Shown here in pieces: positions 1-5,306 of a stretch of 5,306 bases of DNA. The notes under the pieces were generated by a model. The model did not search any database. It saw only the letters and a list, made by a program, of their open reading frames with translations, and had not been told where the DNA came from. The DNA is from Bacteroidia bacterium (lineage in GTDB: Bacteria > Bacteroidota > Bacteroidia > Bacteroidales > BM520), in NCBI GenBank assembly GCA_009930445.1, contig RZYD01000184.1, positions 1-5,306 on the forward strand, in the 5' to 3' direction. A program made the translations under genes and the position numbers. Position 1 is the stretch's first letter. Each line of letters starts with the position of its first letter.

Positions 1-1453
1 CGCCCTTATACTTTTTATGGATTGCAGCCAATTCGGCGGGCAGCTTGTCAGGTGTAAATTTATTCCAGAGCATCTCCAGCATGGCTGCCGTCAGCTTCTG
101 GTCGGTTTCCAGGTTATAGTCCTTAAAATAATCCTTGGCATAGGCACGTAACATTTCTATAGTTTGCTGAATTTTTTCCGGCTCAGTCTCATTATTCTCC
201 AACAGTTTCACTAAACCTCCAAAACGGCGGCTAAAACTATAAATTTCAGGGCCGCGGTAAAAAGCCTCAAAGAAGTAAGTCGACCAGAGATTAAAATCGT
301 TCGACAAGGCATAGGAATTTTCGAGGGCAGGAAGTGCTTCCCCATATTTTTCGTTCATTTCCGGGTTTGCTCCCAGCCAATCGCGGAACTGGTTTTCAAG
401 CGCCAGTTTCTCACCATAAACATTCAAACGCTTAAGGCCTTTGGTCTGACCAATAAAATACTTCCAGTAATTAGCAGTACGGGCATATTTTGAAGCATAC
501 TTAATCCTTACTTCATCCGATGCATTCATATCTTCACGCATAATATCCAGTTTTTTACGACGAATAGTAACTACAGAAGGGTTATTTACATCAATAGCGT
601 ACCTGACACCATAGGAAGTTAAAAACCGTTCAGTGCCTCCCGGGTAGCCTAAAATCATGGCGAAATCATCCTTTTTAACCCCTTTAAGGCTAACAGGCAG
701 ATAGTGACGGGGGGTAAAAGGCACGTTGTCTTCGGAAAAAGCCGCCGGTTTATTGTCGGCACTGGCATAAACACGAAAAATAGAAAAATCACCGGTATGC
801 CGCGGCCACATCCAGTTGTCGGTATCGGCACCAAATTTTCCAATAGAGCTGGGAGGAGCACCTACCAGGCGCACATCAGTAAACACCTCATAAACAAACA
901 GATAAAATTCATTTCCATGGAAAAAGCTTTTCACCTGGGCTTCATAATGGGTATTTCCAACTGCTTCTGACTCAATGGATTTTCTTAGGGTATTGATGGC
1001 TTCCTCCCGTTCGGCCTCGCTCATTTGATCTGTTACCGATTCCAGCACCCGGTCGGTCACATCTTCAATACGAATCAGGAAAGTAGCCTTTAGATTGTCA
1101 TTGGGCAACTCCTCCGACAGGTTGCGGGCCCAAAAACCTTCCGTCAGATAATCATGGTCAATACTGCTATGCGCCTGAATATTACCATAACCACAATGAT
1201 GGTTAGTAAATATCAACCCTTTGTCTGAAACGATTTCTCCCGTACATCCTCCCCCAAAAATAATAATAGCATCCTTCAAACTGGAATGGTTAATACTGTA
1301 TATTTCTTCCGGCGTTAATTGAAGCCCCATTTCCTGCATATCCACATAATTCAGGCGTTCAATAAACAAAGGTAACCACATGCCTTCATCGGCCCGGGTA
1401 ACACTACTCAACATCAGGAAAATTCCCGATAAAACAATTAATAACTTTCTCAT
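1..1453 (-). CDS. S46 family dipeptidyl-peptidase (DPP7/DPP11-like), C-terminus beyond window
   Basis: Secreted serine exopeptidase that releases dipeptides from peptide N-termini in the periplasm, feeding amino-acid catabolism. The visible part is 484 codons from ATG at 1453; the family is about 700-720 residues, so roughly a third is missing to the left. Residues 1-21 form a signal peptide (Arg-Lys, hydrophobic core, likely cleavage after SVTRA), followed by the DEGMW start typical of mature S46 proteins. The catalytic His is in TNHHCGYG (H86) and the catalytic Asp in RHTGDFSIFR (D222). N213, W214, R218 and N328 sit where the family binds the substrate amino terminus. GYPGGTERF (269-277) precedes the helical cap domain. 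The nucleophile Ser and the Gly/Arg residue that separates DPP7 from DPP11 specificity lie outside the window, so substrate preference cannot be assigned. Family assignment is firm. The reading frame is intact throughout. Confidence 0.95.
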   Translation of the reverse strand, partial: MRKLLIVLSGIFLMLSSVTRADEGMWLPLFIERLNYVDMQEMGLQLTPEEIYSINHSSLKDAIIIFGGGCTGEIVSDKGLIFTNHHCGYGNIQAHSSIDHDYLTEGFWARNLSEELPNDNLKATFLIRIEDVTDRVLESVTDQMSEAEREEAINTLRKSIESEAVGNTHYEAQVKSFFHGNEFYLFVYEVFTDVRLVGAPPSSIGKFGADTDNWMWPRHTGDFSIFRVYASADNKPAAFSEDNVPFTPRHYLPVSLKGVKKDDFAMILGYPGGTERFLTSYGVRYAIDVNNPSVVTIRRKKLDIMREDMNASDEVRIKYASKYARTANYWKYFIGQTKGLKRLNVYGEKLALENQFRDWLGANPEMNEKYGEALPALENSYALSNDFNLWSTYFFEAFYRGPEIYSFSRRFGGLVKLLENNETEPEKIQQTIEMLRAYAKDYFKDYNLETDQKLTAAMLEMLWNKFTPDKLPAELAAIHKKYKG

Positions 1454-1512
1454 TTTTAATTATTTAAGATTATTTCTATTTAGGATACAGAAAAACAAAC
1501 GATTATTTACAG

Positions 1513-1542
1513 CAAATGTAACACGGCAAAGAATTAAACAAA
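1513..1542 (-). promoter_or_regulatory. Candidate Bacteroidota promoter for the S46 peptidase gene
   Basis: On the minus strand TACATTTG (1520 to 1513) matches the -7 consensus TAnnTTTG exactly. TTTG (1542 to 1539) lies 18 bases upstream as a -33 box. Transcription would begin near 1507, giving a leader of about 55 bases before ATG at 1453. The -33 box lies inside the last codons of manC, so the peptidase could be expressed independently of manC. The motif match is direct; activity is inferred. Confidence 0.55.
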
Positions 1543-2625
1543 TTTATCTCCTTTTTTCCGGCGTACATCCTCTACAATAAAACGAAGCTTTTGTTCATCT
1601 TCCTTTTTGCAAATCAGAAGAATATTTTCATTTTCAACAATTATTGCATCATCAATACCCTGAATTATCACAAGTTTCTCATTAGGAACATGGATAACCG
1701 AATTTTTGGTATCATAAGCCATGACCTGCTTTCCCACGATAGCATTTCCGTTTTCATCGCGGGACAAATTTTCGTAGAGTGAACCCCAGGTCCCCAGATC
1801 ACTCCACCCGAAATCGGCTCTATGAACATACACATTGGAAGCCTTTTCCATTATTCCATAATCGATTGAAATGGCCTTACAGGTAGGAAAGGCTTTATCG
1901 ATAAACGATTGTTCGTCGGGTGTATAAAACCACGCTTTTCCTCTGGCAATAATTTGGGAAATTTCGGGAAGCCAGATGGTAAACGCCTCCAGAATGGCCG
2001 GCAGTGACCAGACAAAAATTCCGGAATTCCAAAGAAAGTCACCGCTCTGCAAAAAAGCTTTCGCCAAATCTAATTCCGGCTTTTCGGTAAAAGATTTCAC
2101 TTTAAAAATATTTCCCTCACCATCATTGGTATCTGATTCATCAAACTGAATATATCCATACCCCGTATCAGGCCGGCTGGGTTTAATACCCAGGGTCAGC
2201 AGCCAGTTATTATGCACCGCCGCATGCAAAGCATTCAGAATTACCTCCTCAAAAACGTCTTCCTTAAGGATAATATGGTCGGATGGGGCCACGACCATTG
2301 CCGCTTTGGGATTTTTCAATGCAATTTTGTGCATGGCATAGGCAATGCAAGGGGCCGTATTGCGGCGAATTGGCTCGCAAAGAATATTATCAACATTTAT
2401 GGCCGGAAGTTGCTCAGCAACCGTATTCGCATACATCTTGCTGGTAACCACAAAGATGTTTTCTGGCGGAATTACGCGCGTCATCCGGTTAAAAGTTTGC
2501 TGAATCAGCGTTTCTCCGGTATTCAGGATATCAATAAACTGCTTTGGCCTGGCCGTAAGACTCATGGGCCAGAAACGTGTTCCAACGCCACCGGCCATGA
2601 TAACGCCATAATAATTTTCGTTCAT
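1534..2625 (-). CDS. manC: Mannose-1-phosphate guanylyltransferase, short single-domain form
   Basis: Cytoplasmic enzyme making GDP-mannose from mannose-1-phosphate and GTP, the donor for mannose, fucose and related sugars in surface polysaccharides and glycoproteins. The 363-residue protein has the nucleotidyltransferase signature AGGVGTRFWP (11-20) followed by RPKQF (26-30). Further motifs are EPIRRNTAP (84-92), the metal-site APSDHII (113-119, D116), GYGYIQ (155-160), FTEKP (179-183), LWNSGIFVW (198-206) and WSDLGTW (274-280). It lacks the C-terminal cupin isomerase domain of the roughly 470-residue bifunctional ManC/AlgA type, so phosphomannose isomerase must be supplied elsewhere. ATG at 2625 is chosen because MNENYYGVIMAGG begins right at the Rossmann strand. 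It follows the lipoprotein gene by 74 bases and precedes the peptidase by 80. No neighbouring glycan genes are visible, so this is probably the housekeeping copy. Confidence 0.94.
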   Translation of the reverse strand: MNENYYGVIMAGGVGTRFWPMSLTARPKQFIDILNTGETLIQQTFNRMTRVIPPENIFVVTSKMYANTVAEQLPAINVDNILCEPIRRNTAPCIAYAMHKIALKNPKAAMVVAPSDHIILKEDVFEEVILNALHAAVHNNWLLTLGIKPSRPDTGYGYIQFDESDTNDGEGNIFKVKSFTEKPELDLAKAFLQSGDFLWNSGIFVWSLPAILEAFTIWLPEISQIIARGKAWFYTPDEQSFIDKAFPTCKAISIDYGIMEKASNVYVHRADFGWSDLGTWGSLYENLSRDENGNAIVGKQVMAYDTKNSVIHVPNEKLVIIQGIDDAIIVENENILLICKKEDEQKLRFIVEDVRRKKGDKFV

Positions 2626-2668
2626 ATTTTGTGGGTATTTAGGTACAATTAAGCTGTTCTATGTGAAA

Positions 2669-2676
2669 CAAAAATA
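2669..2676 (-). promoter_or_regulatory. Candidate -7 box for manC
   Basis: TATTTTTG on the minus strand (2676 to 2669) fits the Bacteroidota -7 consensus TAnnTTTG. It would give a leader of about 38 bases before ATG at 2625. No proper TTTG is present 17-23 bases upstream, only a T-run, so the -33 element is weak and this call is tentative. Confidence 0.35.
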
Positions 2677-2699
2677 CACGCTTTTTCTGAATGGAAAAA

Positions 2700-2900
2700 T
2701 TATGAACCTGAATCAGCCTCCCATGCATTGGTAAAAGCAAAAATCCGAAGGGTATCGTCGTGTTTAGACCAGGAACCGCAACCACAATCATCTTTTTTCT
2801 TAAACCATCTGGAACCAGTTCGTTGGCTTGTGCTGCAGGAGGCAAAAAAAAGCGACATCACTACAAGCACTGTAACCCACTGCCAACGATACCGGAACAT
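2700..2900 (-). CDS. Small lipoprotein with Cys-Gly-Cys motif, function unknown
   Basis: I do not recognise a named family. From ATG at 2900 the product is 66 residues: basic/aromatic start MFRYRWQW, hydrophobic core VTVLVVMSLFF (9-19), then lipobox FASC with lipidated Cys at 22. The mature part is only 45 residues. It contains a basic patch (RWFKKK), then DDCGCGSWSK with two more cysteines, and ends in an acidic tail EADSGS. The frame is open back to an ATG at 2981 (93 residues), but that version buries the signal peptide behind 27 polar residues, and its start would lie at or very near the predicted transcription start, so the internal ATG is preferred. A type II signal peptide implies periplasmic membrane anchoring; absence of an acidic +2 retention-type residue proves nothing in this phylum. 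It sits between the divergent promoters and manC. Coding is supported by the clear lipobox architecture rather than by homology. Confidence 0.72.
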   Translation of the reverse strand: MFRYRWQWVTVLVVMSLFFASCSTSQRTGSRWFKKKDDCGCGSWSKHDDTLRIFAFTNAWEADSGS

Positions 2901-2987
2901 ACCACAAAACTTTTTCTTCCGTAAATAATTTTTGGGTTCATCGCGGTATGAAACCACCATTTTACTGCATATTTTATCCATGTTACT

Positions 2988-3019
2988 GAAATTTATATTC
3001 TGTGTCCGGGAGTTACAAA
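2988..3019 (-). promoter_or_regulatory. Candidate promoter for the small lipoprotein gene
   Basis: On the minus strand TTTG (3019 to 3016) is followed after 20 bases by TAAATTTC (2995 to 2988), a match to TAnnTTTG except for the last base. Transcription would start near 2982, leaving about 80 bases of leader before ATG 2900. This placement argues against the longer frame starting at 2981. Confidence 0.45.
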
Positions 3020-3122
3020 GCCACCCGCTGATTATAACAGAATCTGGTTCTGTTCACAAACCCACGGTTCACAGCCCCCCATTGTTTTCTGTGGAGAGTT
3101 CGCTCCTTTCTTAAATAATCGT

Positions 3123-3130
3123 TACTTTAG
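3123..3130 (+). promoter_or_regulatory. Candidate -7 box for the mlaEF-cvpA operon
   Basis: TACTTTAG, followed by CA, matches the Bacteroidota -7 consensus TAnnTTTG at all but one fixed position. The only -33 candidate is TTCG at 3099-3102, 20 bases upstream, which is weak. Transcription would begin about a dozen bases before ATG 3147, giving a very short leader. A/T-rich sequence and no Shine-Dalgarno motif precede the start. Confidence 0.4.
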
Positions 3131-3146
3131 CAAAAATATTATATTC

Positions 3147-3887
3147 ATGGCATTATTACTAAATTTAGGTTTATATCTCCAGTTTTTAGGAAAAATATTT
3201 CGACGGCCTGAAAAAGGAAAAGTCTTCAGAAATAATTTTATTACTGAACTGGAAAACCTGGGATTAAACTCGATTGGAATCGTTGTAATAATTTCGGTAT
3301 TTATGGGTGCGGTAGTCGCCCTTCAGGTGGCTTATAACACCGATAATCCTTTAATCCCTGCTTATCTGGTGGGTTACAGTACACGGCAATCGATGATACT
3401 GGAGTTCTCGCCAACAATCATCGCCTTGATTCTGGCTGGTAAAATAGGCTCGAATATAGCCTCTGAAATTGGCACAATGCGGGTGACAGAACAAATTGAT
3501 GCGTTGGAGGTTATGGGCATCAATGCCGCAGGCCATCTGGTGTTGCCGAAGGTTATTGCCTCGCTGATTGTTAATCCTGTTTTAGTAGTTTTTAGCATTT
3601 TTGTTGGAACTATCGGCGGATGGATTGCCATAACCTCTTCCCATCTGGTTAGTACACACGACTTTCTTACCGGTATTTACCTTGATTATTCCAATTATGA
3701 TTTGATTTACGCCCTGATCAAAACTGTGGTGTTTGCATTTTTAATTACTACAATATCCGGATTTTACGGTTTTTACACACAAGGCGGAGCATTGGAAGTG
3801 GGTCGTTCGTCCACCAAAGCGGTAGTGTCGGCCAGTATTATGATTATTATCTCCAACCTGATTCTAACGCAACTTCTCCTGATATGA
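3147..3887 (+). CDS. mlaE: MlaE-family ABC transporter permease (lipid transport)
   Basis: Inner-membrane permease of the MCE/Mla type, which with MlaF moves phospholipids between inner and outer membranes and helps keep outer-membrane lipid asymmetry. The 246 residues match family length. An amphipathic N-terminal segment ending FRRPEKGKVFR (18-28) precedes hydrophobic segments at about 41-62, 88-104, 136-161, 186-208 and 226-246. The MlaE hallmark EIGTMRVTEQIDALEVMG (107-124) forms the cytoplasmic coupling region, preceded by LEFSPTIIALILAGKIGS (85-102). GGALEVGRSSTKAVV (213-227) is the conserved C-terminal motif. ATG 3147 is the only sensible start, since it restores the usual N-terminus and follows the candidate promoter. 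The stop overlaps the mlaF start by four bases, showing translational coupling. Direction of lipid movement and cargo cannot be read from sequence. Confidence 0.95.
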   Translation: MALLLNLGLYLQFLGKIFRRPEKGKVFRNNFITELENLGLNSIGIVVIISVFMGAVVALQVAYNTDNPLIPAYLVGYSTRQSMILEFSPTIIALILAGKIGSNIASEIGTMRVTEQIDALEVMGINAAGHLVLPKVIASLIVNPVLVVFSIFVGTIGGWIAITSSHLVSTHDFLTGIYLDYSNYDLIYALIKTVVFAFLITTISGFYGFYTQGGALEVGRSSTKAVVSASIMIIISNLILTQLLLI

Positions 3888-4645
3888 TACAAGCCCTGAA
3901 CATCCATAAAACATTCCATAACCAGCTTGTACTTAATAACGTATCGGTGGATTTTCATCCTGGAGCGACCAACCTGATCATCGGAAAAAGCGGCTCAGGA
4001 AAAACCGTGCTGATGAAAATTCTGGTGGGTCTGATAACCCCTGATTCGGGCAAGATAAGCTTCAACGACCGTGATTTTTTATCTATGAACACAAAGCAGA
4101 AAAAAACACTGCGTCAGGAAATCGGCATGCTCTTTCAGGGCGGCGCCCTTTTCGATAGCATGACGGTGCAGGATAACATTATGTTCCCCTTGTCGCTGTT
4201 TTCGTCGATGAGTTATCACGAAAAACTTGACCGCGTAAATTTCTGCCTGAAACGGGTAAACCTGGAAAAAGCCAACCATCTGATGCCATCGGAGTTAAGC
4301 GGGGGTATGACCAAACGTGTGGCCATTGCCCGAGCCATAGCCCCCAACCCCAAATACCTCTTTTGTGACGAACCCAACTCCGGTCTCGACCCAAAAACTT
4401 CAGGAATTATTGATAATCTCATTAAAGAAATCACAAAAGAATACCATATCACCACAATCATCAACACCCACGATATGAATTCTGTTCTCGAAACCGGCGA
4501 GTACATCACCTATATCCATGAAGGACAGGTAAACTGGCAAGGCAATAAACAAACCGTACTTTCGGAGGGGACGAACGAACTCAACGATTTTATGTTTTCA
4601 ACAGCGCTGACGCGAAAAATAAAAACTGTACCTTTACAATCCTAA
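3884..4645 (+). CDS. mlaF: MlaF-family ABC transporter ATPase
   Basis: Cytoplasmic ATPase driving the MlaE permease. The 253-residue protein has all ABC motifs intact: Walker A GKSGSGKT (34-41), Q-loop Q85 in MLFQGGALFDSMTV, signature LSGGMTKRVAIARA (138-151), Walker B YLFCDEP (158-164, catalytic E163), D-loop SGLDP (166-170) and switch His H196 in INTHDM. The FQGGALFDSMTV stretch and GMTKRVAIARA are typical of the MCE-associated ATPase branch rather than of sugar or amino-acid importers. ATG 3884 overlaps the mlaE stop as ATGA, giving the expected one-to-one coupled expression. The last 30 residues or so (from about 225) extend past the ABC fold and could contact a regulator or the neighbouring subunit, though no STAS protein (MlaB) is encoded here. 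The substrate-binding MCE protein is also absent from the window. Confidence 0.95.
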   Translation: MIQALNIHKTFHNQLVLNNVSVDFHPGATNLIIGKSGSGKTVLMKILVGLITPDSGKISFNDRDFLSMNTKQKKTLRQEIGMLFQGGALFDSMTVQDNIMFPLSLFSSMSYHEKLDRVNFCLKRVNLEKANHLMPSELSGGMTKRVAIARAIAPNPKYLFCDEPNSGLDPKTSGIIDNLIKEITKEYHITTIINTHDMNSVLETGEYITYIHEGQVNWQGNKQTVLSEGTNELNDFMFSTALTRKIKTVPLQS

Positions 4646-4668
4646 TGTTAACCAAAAACAACCTATGA
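4645..4668 (+). other. Seven-codon mini reading frame bridging mlaF and cvpA
   Basis: ATG at 4645 shares its A with the mlaF stop (TAATG). The frame reads M-L-T-K-N-N-L and ends in TGA at 4666-4668, which overlaps the cvpA ATG (ATGA, 4665-4668). It is too short to be called a gene. Its plausible role is to carry terminating ribosomes from mlaF to the cvpA start in a gap with no Shine-Dalgarno motif. The overlaps are direct observation; the role is inference and chance is possible. Confidence 0.35.
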
Positions 4669-5297
4669 ACTGGCTTGATATTCTTATTTTGGTTCCACTG
4701 GTATTTTTTGCCTGGCAGGGAATACGAAATGGATTAATTATGGAAATTTTTACCCTCGCTGCACTACTGCTGGGCATCTGGGCGTCGTTGAAATTTTCGT
4801 ATGTGGCGGAAACCTTTCTGCAGGATAAACTAAGCATGGATGCCTCCTATTTGCACATTATTGCTTTCATCCTGACTTTTATTGTGGTAGTAATTGCCGT
4901 TAACCTGCTGGGGAAGGGAATTAAAAAATTATTCCATGCCATTGCGTTGGGTCCAGTGGATACCATCCTCGGGTTAGCTTTTGGTGCAATAAAAGGAATT
5001 TTGCTGCTGGCTATTCTGTTTTATGTATTCGATAGTTTTGAGATGAAAAACGGCCTCATTGATCAAAAAATTAAAGAGGAAAGCTTTTTTTATCCTTATG
5101 TCGAAAACCTAAGCGAGAAAATGGAGGAGATTGTATTTGATGAAAAAAGGCCGGATTTCGATCAGGAGAAAGATCAGGTGAATGATTTCATAGAAGAAAC
5201 CTTCAATATTGAGTCCCCTCCGAAAAGTCAAAAGGCAGGAACGACAATTAATTCCAAAATATTTGTAGTTATAAACAAACTATCGTTAATAACTTAA
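4665..5297 (+). CDS. cvpA: CvpA-family inner-membrane protein
   Basis: Member of the CvpA (colicin V production) family, a small polytopic inner-membrane protein whose biochemical role is unsettled; in enterobacteria it is linked to envelope stress and bile tolerance. The 210-residue product shows the family start NWLDILILVPLVFFAWQGIR (2-21). Four hydrophobic segments lie at about 4-19, 24-42, 63-83 and 100-122, with the conserved LGPVDTILGLAFGAIKG (95-111) leading into the fourth. A strongly charged, acidic tail follows (about 126-185), then a short I/N/S/K-rich end. The membrane core is canonical while the tail is longer than in the shortest homologues. It begins 19 bases after mlaF, in the same direction, and is probably co-transcribed with mlaEF, suggesting an envelope-maintenance role. 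The stop TAA is nine bases from the window edge, so later operon members cannot be excluded. Confidence 0.9.
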   Translation: MNWLDILILVPLVFFAWQGIRNGLIMEIFTLAALLLGIWASLKFSYVAETFLQDKLSMDASYLHIIAFILTFIVVVIAVNLLGKGIKKLFHAIALGPVDTILGLAFGAIKGILLLAILFYVFDSFEMKNGLIDQKIKEESFFYPYVENLSEKMEEIVFDEKRPDFDQEKDQVNDFIEETFNIESPPKSQKAGTTINSKIFVVINKLSLIT

Positions 5298-5306
5298 TTA
5301 GTTAAT

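Larger units (their letters stand above)
2901..3146. other. Divergent intergenic region between lipoprotein and mlaE genes
   Basis: About 250 bases separating two oppositely transcribed genes. It holds one candidate promoter in each direction, a direct repeat of GTTCACA (3052-3058 and 3067-3073) and an imperfect inverted repeat (TTCACAG 3068-3074 with CTGTGGA 3089-3095). I see no credible additional gene, tRNA or riboswitch. The open frames here are short and lack signal-peptide, domain or composition support. Confidence 0.6.

Noticed and set aside
704..970. 88-codon open frame on the plus strand
   Set aside because: It is antisense to the S46 peptidase in a region encoding its conserved active-site block. 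The product has no recognisable features.
2212..2652. 146-codon open frame on the plus strand
   Set aside because: It lies antisense to manC, whose protein carries all family motifs. The translated product has no recognisable domain or signal, so it is a shadow frame.
2682..2699. Inverted repeat TTTTTC/GAAAAA with 6-base loop just after the lipoprotein stop
   Set aside because: The stem is only six mostly A/T pairs and is not followed by a clear T-run on the transcribed strand, too weak to call a terminator.
3131..3138. TATTTTTG on the minus strand as a leftward promoter
   Set aside because: It would give a leader of more than 220 bases for the lipoprotein gene, has no good -33 box, and overlaps the mlaE promoter; the 2988-3019 candidate fits better.
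4216..4509. 97-codon open frame on the minus strand
   Set aside because: It is antisense to the mlaF signature and Walker B region, and its sequence is simply the complement of those conserved motifs.
4629..4636. TACCTTTA as a promoter -7 box for cvpA
   Set aside because: It is one mismatch from consensus but lies inside the mlaF coding end and has no -33 TTTG at a suitable distance; operon transcription explains cvpA better.
5290..5304. Hairpin TAACT/AGTTA around the cvpA stop
   Set aside because: The five-pair A/T-rich stem overlaps the stop codon and the window ends right after it, so a terminator cannot be judged.

Overview
The window looks like chromosomal DNA from a member of the Bacteroidota, probably class Bacteroidia. 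Four things point there: a peptidase of family S46, which is largely a Bacteroidota family; MlaE and MlaF of the Bacteroidota sequence type; start codons preceded by A/T-rich sequence without a convincing Shine-Dalgarno motif; and intergenic matches to the Bacteroidota promoter (-33 TTTG, -7 TAnnTTTG). Nothing suggests a mobile element, prophage, CRISPR array, tRNA or rRNA.

The left half is transcribed leftward. Reading from the centre toward the left edge, the genes are a 66-residue lipoprotein (2700-2900), a short-form mannose-1-phosphate guanylyltransferase (1534-2625), and a secreted S46 dipeptidyl-peptidase whose start is at 1453 and whose C-terminal third runs off the left edge. Each has its own candidate promoter, so they may be separate units in tandem rather than one tight operon.

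The right half is transcribed rightward from a divergent intergenic region of about 250 bases (2901-3146). It carries a compact operon: mlaE (ABC permease), mlaF (ABC ATPase, 4-base ATGA overlap with mlaE) and a CvpA-family membrane protein. Between mlaF and cvpA is a 7-codon reading frame that overlaps the mlaF stop at one end and the cvpA start at the other, which may couple their translation.

The common theme is the cell envelope: GDP-mannose supply for surface glycans, phospholipid transport linked to outer-membrane asymmetry, a lipoprotein, an inner-membrane CvpA protein and a periplasmic peptidase. The MCE-domain substrate-binding partner (MlaD) expected for MlaEF is not in the window. 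I see no strong case for an undescribed system. The least understood items are the small Cys-Gly-Cys lipoprotein, the MlaEF-CvpA linkage with its mini-frame, and the repeats in the divergent region.
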